Assembly: GCA_963576785.1 (NCBI GenBank)
Contig: OY756140.1
Span: 868,001 to 932,000 of the forward strand
DNA length: 64,000 nt
Direction: 5' to 3'
Origin: Chlorophyllum brunneum
Lineage: Eukaryota; Basidiomycota; Agaricomycetes; Agaricales; Agaricaceae
A program made the translations under genes and the position numbers. Of the stretch, positions 1 through 10,879 are shown one piece after another (position 1 is the stretch's first letter; each line of letters begins with the position of its first letter). Under the pieces are notes generated by a model that was not told the DNA's origin, ran no database searches, and saw nothing but the letters and a program-made list of their open reading frames with translations.

Positions 1-327
1 TTTCTGCGATGGTATTGGGCGGATCATGATCGGTGGAGCCTTGAGATGACCAAACCGCAGATCTAAAAAGGATGGTTACATATGGATTGATCGTGTTCGC
101 GCATCCTTGGGGACATTCTACGACCATCGGCCTTGGCTGTCAAGCACCGAGCATTGGACACGGAATAGCATGGAATAGGCCCAGCGTCGCATATCGGAAA
201 GTGAGAAATAGATTAAAGGAAAAGGAAGATGCAAACGTAAGATTCCAACGAATCGATGAAGGAAACCAAATGAAAAAGTCATCTACCGCTACTTCTGATT
301 TTGCAATAGAACGACACCATCTTCAAC
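1..327. other. Flank downstream of SLA2; no gene seen
   Basis: This is the 3' side of the minus-strand SLA2 gene. A 113-codon plus-strand reading frame (72-413) runs into the SLA2 coding end, has no recognisable motif and is low in plausibility. I see no RNA gene or repeat here. It probably holds the SLA2 3' UTR and the edge of the next gene to the left. Confidence 0.4.
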
Positions 328-3300
328 TCATTCCGTTTCCTCAGTATGATAGCCGGCACGGCGCATGGCGCCAAGTCGGTGTCTTGCGGCACCCAGTTCC
401 TTCTCCAGCTTGAGAATCTCTACCTGTTGCTCCATCTCCCTCTTCTTAAACTCGAGCACAGCCATGTTCTTATAATCTACGTCTTCACTATCAACTTCCC
501 GTGCGGAGACGGCCTTGACTTGACGAACGAGTGCTTTGCAAGCTTCTGTGACCGCCTTGGCCGCAGCCTCAAGCCGCTCTTGTGTCTTGGACATGAGGTT
601 TGCTTTGACGCGAGATGCGGCGACGAGTTGTGCTGTAGCCGCTGCAACTTCGTTTGAGGCAACAATAAGTTGTTCCAGTGAATGAGTGCCCGAAAGAACA
701 CCATCAGCGCTCTCAATCAAAAGGTTGGTCGCAAATGCGACAGATTTGGCGGCCGAAATAAGACCCTCCGTCCAGCGGTTGTTGCGTTTATAGAACTGTT
801 GGACGGTACTCGAGCCTTTGCCCTGCGCAACAATCTCTTGCTGAGATTCTGTGGCAGCTTTGATTAAGCGAGCGATGGCGTTCGTGATTGCCATGGCCGA
901 AGCGAGAATGGAATCGTGGACCTGGAGATCGACAGCGCTGAAACGTGACGAATCGCGTGGTCGGTTCATGAGTTGCTGTAATCGTTCTGTAGCCACTTCG
1001 ATCGCCTTTGCGGCACCCAACATCTCTTGTTCGACGATGTCGCCAATGTTACCATTGGCACGAGCCAAAGTACCACCCTTCTTCGCCATCAAGGAATCAA
1101 CAACTTCGGAAAGCTTGGTAAGGGCTGCTCGAGCCTGGCTGTTATTACGAGTAGGAACTTCCTTGCGCTGGTTGGGTTGTAGGAGGTCAAGTCTGTAAGA
1201 CTGCAAGTTGTCGAAGAACCTCAGGCCGGTGTCACCGGCGGCCTTGGCAATATTGATGATCTTGTCAACGGCATCGTCGTCGCTGGCCAGACGAGTGATA
1301 CCCTTCGTATTCGTCAAGACATCGGAGAGGGACTGGGCAAATTCGTTTGCAGATTTAATCACTTCAACGTGATCGCCGCCGACTTCGCCGGCAAGATAAA
1401 GATTGTAGATGGTCGCGAACTCGGTAGCATTGTTGACTGCCTTCTCAATCATAGAAAGAGTATACTCTGGGGTCGAATTGAGATTACCGGCTTGAGAGGG
1501 CGACTCAAGCTCATAAATTGCGTCATCCACCTTTTGGACGCAAGCATGCAATATTGAGTCTATAGTACAGAATAAACCTTAGAAGGCAGATGACGAGGAA
1601 CTTAAGCATACCAATAATCTGGTTCAGCTTCTTGCGATTGTCCAAGATCAAAGTATCGATTTGAGCATTCGTCGTTTCATCAACCAAACCTTGGTTCTAA
1701 TCACAAAGAACAGGAACAATTAGGATATGTGGCACACAAAATCAGACTTTACGCACCGCTTGAGCATCTGAAAGTTGTTGAATGGTAGAATCCATTCCTT
1801 CCTGCAAGATCTGGATCTCTGCATCCTTCTCCTCGCGTAGACGCTCCAGGTTGCCCTGGGCGTTGTCCAGATTGCCGAGCAACTCATCAATATGATTTTG
1901 CTTTGACTAGAGCACGTCGCCGGAGATCAGCACATGGCTCTCTGGGAACACAGAATGATGGAACATACCCTGAGAGAATCCTCGAGCTCTGACAACTGCC
2001 TATTATATTTTGACATGACACCCGACACTTCTTGATTTTTGGAGCGGGACGAGTCTTCGGCCCGCTCATTCGCAAAGTTCAATTCTCGGCGGAGGCGGTC
2101 CATTTCCTCTTTGTGTGATGATTTCTGGCGGTCTACTTCAAACCTCGCACGGTCACGCTCGCGTAGCATATCGGCTAATTCGAGATTCTTAGCCTTAAGA
2201 TCACGCTCCATTCTTTCTACACGATCGTTGGCCTCTTGAGCCGAGCTGGCTTTAAGTTGTAGCTGTTTGAATTTCGAAAGCATGTCGAGGTGTTCGGTAC
2301 GAAGCTGACTGTAGAGCTTGGCGAGAGCCTCGTACTTGTTGCGCCACAGCGTCACTTGATCTTGCAGTTGTTTAATGAGATCGTCCTTGGATATGAGCTG
2401 CGAGTTGACATTGGCAGACACTGAACCAAGCTCTGCTTCCAAGGCTTTCACCCGCTGTGAAAATCTTCAGATTTGTGGCTTAGTATCATTATGATAACTT
2501 ACGCGGTCATACTGCTCCAAGAAGATCTGGTCTCGCTCATACTGACCCCGCATAGCAAGAATCTCTTGTTGCAACTGCATAACTTCTTGGTTGGCTGCGA
2601 ACTGCTGTTGATGCATCTGAGCCGCCAAGAGCTGTTCTTGAGCAAGACGTTGAGCCTCTTCCTGCTCATGCTGTCTTCGTTCAAACTCGCGTTGTTGTGC
2701 TAACTCTGCTTCTTGCCTAGAATGCTCCTCAGCTTCACGAACGGCTTGGAGTGCGGCTTGTTGATCCTCATATTGTTTAAGGATGCGTGCTTGTTCGTCA
2801 ATCTCTGCTGCAGTCGGTGTTGGTGTAGTGGACTTGGCGGGGGTCTTGGGTTGTTGCGGACGCGCGGGTAGGTCAGGCGCGTCTCCACTGTCCATAAGAT
2901 TAGGGGGTTCCTGAACCATTTCGATGACATGAGTCATTATTAGGTATATAAATAAAATTCGTACGTGTCCAAGTTTTGGAACGTTAATGAGGCCAGTGAG
3001 ATACTTGAGATTTGAACACTCGTAATAAAATTTTCGGAGACTGTAGTGTTGACCGGCATAACGTTCTTTGAGAGGCTCCAGGGCATCGGTATCGTTGGTT
3101 CCTTGGCAGTGACGTCAGACAGATAATAGGTCTACGAGGCGGATGCATACTTCGATACATGGCGCGCATCATACTAGTGATGAACCTGTAGATGCCCCAA
3201 CTCTCTTTGACCAGAGGCACGAGGGAGGAGATGCGGCATTCATTGTTAGCAGAATATCGGAAATGCGAGAACACCATCTTCTGGAAAGACTCAATCTGGT

Positions 3301-4114
3301 CTTGCAGGTTCATGAGATCAGAAATAGTCTCGTATCTAGCATGTTTGGGTCAGACTCAATTGCCTGGGACTTGAAGGGCGAACCCACCCCTCGTTGGGAT
3401 CATCTATACCCTTCAGCGTCACATATTCGTCGTAGTCAAAGAGGCCATTGAATTCAGGGCGCAGGCGGTGGAACCTCAGTTTCTGCAGAAGGAATTGTAC
3501 ATAAGTCCGAATGAGAGGGCCATAACCTGTAAGGCATGAGGACAGGGGTTAATTTGACAATTATGAGGTGCATACCTCGTGCGCCGTCATTCCCCACTGT
3601 CCTCGCACAGGTTTCAAGCCATGCTGTTTGTCCATGCGCTTCTTTAATCGTCTGTCACGGCCGGTGAAGGGAAGGATGATGAGGATCGATCGATTATACT
3701 TACAATTGGATGACCCTCCTGTAGGACTTTGTGCACCGTGATGAGGGCCTTGAAGGTTTGGACTTCGTCAGCGAGTATGGGCTGAACACGTAGGCCACTC
3801 CAGAAAGAAATCGATGAATGGTAGTCCCATGTGTACACAATACATTCTAGCTGACAGTAAGTGCACAGAGCGAGGAGGATGAGTTGGCCGACAAACTTCG
3901 AACGTGCTTCTGCTTTGGAGCAGTCTCGTCTGTGCTGGTGGCCTTTTTAATATTGACAACCAGCTCCTGTTCTGCTTTATCCTTGTCTACAGGTCGTGTA
4001 GGATAGTGTATCTCATCTTCAACGTCAAAACCGCCATGACGCCCTCGACTGCCGCCGAACCTGGATGAACGATCAGGGTGATATGGTTTCGGAAATTGTA
4101 AAGGACACTCACAT
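328..4114 (-). CDS. sla2: SLA2/END4 (HIP1R-type) endocytic actin-membrane adaptor
   Basis: Sla2 links clathrin-coated endocytic sites to actin: an N-terminal ANTH domain binds PI(4,5)P2, a coiled coil dimerises, and a C-terminal talin-like I/LWEQ (THATCH) domain binds F-actin. The ANTH domain spans roughly 4060-3000 over several exons, with family motifs KHVR, YTWD, ILADEVQTFKAL and HKVLQEGHP, then YGPLIRTYVQFLLQKL. A Pro-rich linker (DAPDLPARPQQP) leads into a long coiled coil at about 2800-1950 rich in Gln/Glu/Arg. The I/LWEQ domain is one long exon, 328-1551, ending RRAGYHTEETE. About ten exons are needed. The start codon appears split by an intron: AT at 4114-4113, G at 4060, with an in-frame TAG just upstream. 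It is divergent from SHY1. Family assignment is very secure; internal exon edges are approximate. Confidence 0.95.
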
Positions 4115-4293
4115 TTCCTAGTACGATGGAGATTCTCTCCAGTGACACGTAGTCGTGGTTGTGTATCAAGATGAGGAAGAACGATAAGGTGTGTATGGCC
4201 TCAGTTGTACTCCGGCCAGGGTTCCGCAGTCGTGCGAAAACCGGTCGGTGGCACGGCACCTTCCTGAAAAGGCAGGGCTATTCTCTAGCTTTC
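4115..4293. promoter_or_regulatory. Shared SLA2/SHY1 intergenic promoter region
   Basis: About 180 bp separate the two divergent start codons (SLA2 at 4114 minus, SHY1 at 4294 plus). Both core promoters and both 5' UTRs must lie here or overlap the neighbouring gene. I see no strong TATA box. The bidirectional role is inferred from geometry only. Confidence 0.4.
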
Positions 4294-5328
4294 ATGTTCT
4301 CGTTCAGGCAGTTCACTCAGCTTAGTCTGTCCCGGCACAGGTTCTGGTGTTTTCAACAGACGAAGCGCACGCTGTGGTGGCGGCAGAAGTCTGAAGTCCC
4401 AGCGATCTATAAGCCAAGGAAGGAGTCATGGATCACTCCGACCATGGTCGTAGTCGGAATCATTCCATTCTTCACGTTCGCACTTGGAACGTGGCAAATG
4501 AAACGGCTCAAGTGGAAAATAAATCTTATTGACGAGCTTGAGGAAAAGTTACAATTGCAACCCTTGACGCTGCCTAGCAAGATCAAGTACGTCTTGAATC
4601 TTCTTGGAATTTCGTACCTAATGGAAATAGTCTTTCAGTCATTCCCGAATTTGCTTACAGAAAAGTTGGGCTGAGGGGAAGATGGGACCACGGACGTACC
4701 ATGATCTTTGCGCCACGGGTTCGTGAAGGTGTCCACGGCGTCAATATCGTTATGCCCTTGGTTCGAGAGAATGGCTCAACCGTTTTAGTTGACCGAGGGT
4801 TTGTCTCAAAAGAACAGCTCGACTCCGGTGTTTTTCTCAAAGACGACGGCGAAGTCGAAATTGTTGGCATGCTCAGAACATCTCAGAAACGCAACAGCTT
4901 CACCCCAGATAATGAACCCGAGAATGACAAATGGTATTGGACAGACGTCGAGGCCATGGCAGAGTTTGCAGGCGGGGAGAATACTGGTGTCCAGCCAGTA
5001 TTCGTTGAGCAGATCTTCGGTGCGTACGCTCTTTTGATTGAAGAGCTGAATATTTTGTATCTAAAACGTCTCTCTGTTAGACGGACATGCCGGAGAGGCA
5101 AATTTACGGGTTGAGAAGGGCATTCCCGTTGGTCGTCCTCCAACCGTCGACTTAAGGAACTCTCACCTGTCATATGTCATTACCTGGTATGCTCAGTACA
5201 TGCTGGTAATCATACGTCTCAACATTGTTTTCAGGTATGCACTTTCGGGATTGACTGCATTCATGTTTGCGCGCTTGTTAGTCAATAAGGGACGGAACGC
5301 GGGGAAACGGATGCCTAGATATAGATAG
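4294..5328 (+). CDS. shy1: SHY1/SURF1 cytochrome c oxidase assembly protein
   Basis: Shy1/Surf1 sits in the mitochondrial inner membrane and helps heme insertion and Cox1 maturation during complex IV assembly. From the ATG at 4294 the N-terminus is Arg/Ser/Gln-rich with few acidic residues, as in a mitochondrial presequence. It is followed by a first membrane segment (MVVVGIIPFFTFALGTWQ) with the SURF1 signature GTWQ-x-RLKWK. Later exons hold LRGRWDHGRTM, then ILE-rich strands with VDRGFVSK, WYWTD and a QPVFVEQ motif. The last exon gives HLSYVITWYALSG then a second membrane segment and a basic tail (GKRMPRYR, stop 5326-5328). Four or so introns of about 50 nt join the frames. Two membrane helices flanking a soluble domain is the family layout. 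Assignment is secure. Confidence 0.93.
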
Positions 5329-5436
5329 CATAGTACAATCACGTGGATTCCATACCAAGTACCCACTCTTGAAGCTTTGAAGCTTGAACCTCGACCACCA
5401 CTTGGCTGCCCCGACACTTCACAGGAGCTTTGCAAA

Positions 5437-8400
5437 ATGGAGCCTTCCGGCTCTCGGAGTTCCGATGATGTATTTAGCACTCCTCCAGAACAGGCACACC
5501 CACCCCGGTCCAGAATTTACTTTCCTGAAAACGCTAACCCAACTCGCCGAAGACCTTATTCCGCTGAAGGTCCCCCGACGCACGTGCAAATGAGCCCCCC
5601 AGTTCGGCGGGGCTCTCCGCTGAATCCTCAAAGACCTCCTGGACAGGACCGACGCCGTCTCAACCCGAATGACGAGTCAAATCCCGCCTCTGAGCCATTG
5701 TTCCGGGCACGGCGTTCCCCTCTGCTTGTTCCGATGGACGATGGTTTACCGCAAAACATTCGAGGTGTACCAGAGTTGGACGTTGGGGTCAACGATACGA
5801 ACATATTTTCGGATGAATATGACCTCTGTGAGTAGGCTCTGAAAGGTAAAATGCTGTGCTGACTCGCGTGTTAGCCCACGAAGGCAAGCCCTCAATCCAC
5901 GAAAAAAGCTCCACTTATTTATGGCCTACCAGATCCCCGTATTCTTCAGGATGTACAGCGTGCTCTCAAAGTGAAGGCGAAACGAGAAGCCAAGATGAAG
6001 GCAGCTCAATCCAGCTCCGACCACCACGCATCACCCCCAACATTCATTTCTCCATCTTCCGAGCGAGCGAGGCCACCATCCAAACAACCTTATTCTCCTC
6101 TTGCATCACCTACACCTCTATCCACCTTCTCTTCACCGTTGAGGAAAATCAGCACAAGCACTGGGTCAGACATCGATTTCAGTCCGTCAACTAGACGTTC
6201 TCAGATTCAGACGTCCCAACACCCTGTGCCATCTTCTTTGGACAATGGTCTGACACTTGATTGGGGTTCTTCTGCGCTAATTGAGGAAAAGGCAGATAAG
6301 AGATGGTCACTTTCTGTTCGCCGGAAGGACAAACCGCCTCCGCTAGAGTTGATGCAAGACCAACAGGAGAAGAATCACCGAGGTTCGTTTGATTATTTTT
6401 CTCAAACACAGCATTCTGACATCCAGACAGAGAGGCTGAGTAAAATTCGGGCCTCTGCCTCCTCCCAAACGCTACGGAAAGCGGAAATGACATCCAATCA
6501 GCTGCAACGACGCTACTGTCTCATACAACAATTGCTTGAACAGAACTCCGATTTTAACTTCGCTATAATTTCCCGGTGGTATGGATCTCAAGATAAAACG
6601 ACGCAACAAGCATTCGAACAAGCTGAACCGCACACTTGGCTCAAACACCTTCCGCGGAAGACGCAAAGACTCTCGCGATGGCAAGTCTCGGCTCGGATAA
6701 TGGAGGAGTTCATTGCTGCTCAGGGGGCGCCGCGACAGCAGCAGACTCGTCATATGGAACCTATTCCAGAGGGTCACTCCCTGCAGGGACTCTCGCGCCC
6801 CGTGACGCGCGAACTTTCTCTAGAACGTGTACGCGTATCGATCGATGGGAGGTTGCAGTCGCCGCGAGGTTCGTTCGGCGTCGAATCGAGACGGAGTCTG
6901 GAGTCTGCTCCCAGTACCAATGCCAGCGGTTCTTCCAACCCCCTCGTATCGCCCCTCCCTTCTATCAAACAGCACAGCCGACCGAGAACTAGAACTTCAT
7001 CGTATCTGGAAACCACAGGGAGTGGCACAGAAGATCCATCACGGACGCCCGCGAGGACAGATACGAATCCAGACGACCTTTTCTACAATAAAATGCCTCT
7101 CTCTCCCGGGTCCGAAGGGGAAGCTATCATTAATCTAGGGGAGAATCTACCCAAGCTCGTTCTACCAGTATCCGAAGGCGAAGACGCCAACGAGCCTGGT
7201 AGCAAACCCTCGCCTTCGCCTGGAGCAAGGTCACAGTCAAACGGTGATCTGTCGGGTGTGAACCGCAGATTTATGTCGCCGCCTTTGTTCCGACATCCAC
7301 CATCGCCGCCAACACTCCAAGAGGATCCTCGGAAAGAGATTGAGAACGAAGAGGTGTTGCGAAAAGAGTATGAACGGAAAGAAGTGTACGTGTGCCTCCT
7401 TCTCTAGCTGATATTCTGTTGATGGGGTCACTTGCAGCCTACTCGAGGACACTATGGCACACAATCAACGCATACGACAACTTCTGAACCGTATATCCAC
7501 CAGCGTAAAGGAATATGACGTTGTTCAACGTACCGCTACAAATGTTCTTGGAAAGAATCATCAACTTTTACCAAAGGAACTTGTAGAATCTTTCGGACAC
7601 GATCCAGCAGCCGTTACAGGCCCAACAAGACGTTTGAAAGGTTGGAGAGCCGTCGAAGATATTCACCAGCGACTGGTTCGACAACGACAGGTCTTCGCCG
7701 CATTCATCGCCTTGGAGTCCCATCGTACAAGCGATTATGGGAGTATCCTGGACGATAAAGTTTCCTCTCTTATACGAAGTCTCTCGATCCTACAAAAGCA
7801 GAAAGAGGAGCTTGCGGATAAGGCGAAGGAAGTCGAAGATGCGCTTCAAGACACACAGAAAGCGTACAGGAGCGCAAAGATGGATTATGATAAGACGGTG
7901 CCATTGACCTCTGCACTTTATCCTGAGGTAAGAATATGATCTGTTTCAGCCGACGACTTTCTCAGCTCATTGTGACTTATAGCTCTCACATGCCGTCGCC
8001 CTAGAGGAGAGCTATAAAGACCAGTACCAGCAAATCTGGGAATTCGGAATGGATGCCTTAACCCTCCTCTTGGACACTGTGACGCCCTTCTGGCGTAACT
8101 ATGGCAAAACCATAGGGGAGGACATTCGGGACTTCCTCATCGTCCCCCTGTACCGGAACGAATTCACAGGTGAAGCCAAACGATACCCCATCAGAGCTCT
8201 GCCGAAAAGATCGTTACGACACTGGCTTGGATTAACACTTTTCTTCTTCGCTTCAATACTGTTGACCTTGTTCCAAGCTCGTGTGGCACTTTCGTCAACG
8301 ATACACTCGAGGTTGAGGTGGATCCCAATCGAGGGAATGCGATATACGGCGTTGCCTTTTTTCTGGATGGGAATTTTGATGCAATGGTGCGCGGTGTTTA

Positions 8401-8477
8401 TGGAGTGTGGGATTGTGTTCACGGGCATGGGTGTTATTGTGTGGTGGATGGGGTGGTCCGTGAATTTGTTAACTTGA
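5437..8477 (+). CDS. Unassigned large protein: disordered N-terminus, coiled coil, C-terminal membrane helices
   Basis: I do not recognise the family. The start is the ATG at 5437; exon 1 ends near 5827 and splices to about 5909 (…YDLS then PLIYGLPDPRIL). Residues up to about 600 are Ser/Pro/Arg-rich and look disordered, with a basic segment (ALKVKAKREAKMKAA) after the first junction. After a splice at about 7386/7438 comes a helical region including an evident coiled coil (SLSILQKQKEELADKAKEVEDAL). The final exon after about 7982 encodes a conserved-looking segment (DALTLLLDTVTPFWRNYGKTIGEDI) and then two or three hydrophobic stretches (LGLTLFFFASILLTLF; FFWMGILMQWCAVF; IVFTGMGVIVWWMGW). This suggests a membrane-anchored scaffold, perhaps at the nuclear envelope, ER or septum, but that is a guess. 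The gene is convergent with the next gene on the minus strand. Confidence 0.75.
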
Positions 8478-8793
8478 CAATGATTATTTGATTTGATTTT
8501 CTCCGGGCCCTGCGGAGTGGCCCGTCACTTCATTTCTTGCCGCCTCTGATAAATTTATTCCCTGGAATTCAATCAATTTCGCGGCACTCACTTAACTTAT
8601 CGCTATTGTATATCTATATCTGAAACTTGTATTAAGTATCGATGAATGTAATATACACGCGTGTCGAGTCGGACAGAAGGTGTGACAGGGAGGACGTCTG
8701 AATGAAATGGACGGAGCCATACAGAGACCAAGTACAAGGGTGAATAACGGAAGTGAAAACGAAAGAGTCTATGTACAGGAATACGCCTACACA
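8478..8793. other. Convergent intergenic gap; 3' UTRs only
   Basis: The stop codons of two convergent genes face each other across about 315 bp. The sequence is moderately AT-rich and contains no recognisable coding motif, RNA gene or repeat. It presumably holds both 3' UTRs and polyadenylation signals. Confidence 0.45.
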
Positions 8794-10705
8794 CTATTGG
8801 TCTGGTGATACAGGTGTTTGGGTTGTGGGTTGCGACTGAGGAGTAGATGGAGTAGTTGACGGAGATATCACCCCAGTAATCGCCGATACTGACTGTGTCG
8901 GTTGGGTAGCTGTAGCGGAAGTTATTACCGTAGAAGCAATAGGTGGGGTATAAGGCGTGAAGCTGTAGGACGATTGTGAGCCTCTAGGAGGCAGCTGGGG
9001 TATAGCAACGTTAGCTTTTCCAGCATCAACACATTCTCTGCAATAGCCTGCTAAAAACATCAGCGGCCGTGCCAAGAGTTTAAAATGGAATCCAGTGCAA
9101 CTCACGTCCGCCCATCATAAGCGGTACATCCGTCTTAAGACAGACTAGACATCGTATTGGTACAGGCGCAGCCTTCGCTGTAGACTGGTATCGCCGGCGT
9201 TTTGGTTCCTTGGGCTCCTGTGGTGGCTTCACTTGTTTAGTTGCAGAAGCAGCAGCAGCAGTGTTGCTTGATTTTTCGACGCTTGGGTCCGGTGCAGCTG
9301 CTAATTCTTGTAGTGTTGATTTCCGCTTTTGAGGTTTGCGTCGGGGCCGGGGAGGATTGGAAGGGCCTTGTTTGAGAGGTTTCATGGTATAGTTGGGTGC
9401 CTGGGCCTGTGACAGGTTAAATATGGTCGACTTCGTTATTTGACTAACTTACAGCTTGCAATTGAGTTAGCAAGGCCCCCTGGGAGATACGATGAGGAAG
9501 GTAGACCTTCTGCCGTTTTGGCTAGAAAGATTCAAGATGCATAGCGGTAAGACATGAAAATCACAGCTACTCACTATCTTGGCTAGTGCTGCTGCGTTTT
9601 CCCTATTCTTATCATCTCCTCCAATCCAATTGAGAATGAGATCATAAACCGCGTTTGGTGTTTGACGTAGGGTAAGCTTGGCAGACCGCGGAGGTACTGA
9701 GTCCGATGTCTTCTCCGACGCACTGGGTTCTTCGGCGTTTGTGGTTTTGGACTGAATTTGTGGCAGAGGAAGGCGAAGGGTAAGGGAGACCTCAGGTAAA
9801 CTCGAGGCATCTTTGGTCACCAAACGTGAACATGATGCAAGGGTTCCTCTGGGTATCAACCACCGCTCATTCGGCATTTCGTTGAATTCTATAACCAAGT
9901 CCCACTCTCTGATAGGTGGCAGTCGAACTTGTTGCTGCCGTTCAGTCGACAAGGTGAGGGAGGTCGGCACTCCGGAGACCCTGACACCTGGGAGATGTGG
10001 GAGGGCGAAAGCAAAATTTCGAATTTGTTCTTGAGTGGCGTTGGGATCCACCGCGAGACGAAATTTGGTAGCGAAAATGGGATTGACAGACGCCTCATGG
10101 TGTATTCGTGCAACAAGGTCTGCTGATATTGTATACTCCATTCCCCCTCCTAGGGCAAGCTTGAGTTGAGAAAGGTCCTGGTCGTCCGAAGATGCAGAAG
10201 CCGGCTTGGTGGTGGGTGCCGCAGATGGCTGGGACCCATTGGCATAGTTGGATGAATAGGCCGTTGCTGGTAATGAGGGAGGTGCCTGGGACATTGGAAC
10301 AGCGGACGAGGGTTGCATATAGTGGACCTCGTAGAACACCGTGTCCCGGAATTGGTGTGGGCCGATGGCGAGGTTGCATTTGCCTCTTGACATGATGGTA
10401 TGGGGCGGTGGAGGGTCGGGTGCCTTTGCACCACGGGCTTTGCTAGTGAATTTAGGGAATGTATGTAGCAGCCATTTTTCTCTAGCTGCGAAATAGTGAG
10501 CAGACTCGCACCCCGACAGGGTAGACCACGCACACTGACGCAGCGAATGGGCGATGACACAGCTGCAGCGGAGATAAGTGATTGAAGCAGGCAAGACGCT
10601 GAAGAGAGGCTACCTGTCAGGCACAGACCTGAGGCCGATGTCGGCGTCAGCAGTGTCAAGCTCCCAGTCGCATTTCTTGCCATAGGGGAAGTCGACTTGA
10701 GCCAT
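8794..10705 (-). CDS. Unassigned basic protein with a C-terminal Cys4 zinc motif
   Basis: I do not recognise the family. The start at 10705 opens MAQVDFPYGKKCDWELD and joins, after an intron ending near 10567, to a long exon (CVIAHSLRQCAWSTLSGCES…). A central region (about 10180-9600) reads as a folded domain: a segment ADLVARIHHEASVNPIF, then Pro-rich strands with EWDLVIEFNEMPNERWLIP. After two more introns comes a Lys/Arg/Pro-rich stretch (PPRPRRKPQKRKS) that looks like a nuclear localisation signal. A Cys4 motif follows, C-x2-C-x14-C-x2-C (CLVCLKTDVP…GYCREC), made across a splice at about 9108/9052. The tail is Ser/Thr/Pro-rich and ends at 8794. A nuclear, possibly chromatin- or transcription-related role is inferred from the basic tract and zinc motif only. 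It is divergent from BDP1. Confidence 0.75.
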
Positions 10706-10879
10706 GGCCTGCAGAACAGTCGCGGTATCCTTTTCTGGAAACCGTCGGTGCCACGTGATCCGTCCCTTGATCGACTCATCCAATCAGGCCGCTTGCTTTA
10801 AACATCATCCATGCACTCTCCCCATCTTATCTACCAATGTTTTTCATTCCGCAAACTATCTGATACACGACACTGAAAG

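Noticed and set aside
346..1198. Plus-strand open frames across the SLA2 I/LWEQ exon
   Set aside because: They are antisense shadows of a secure coding exon.
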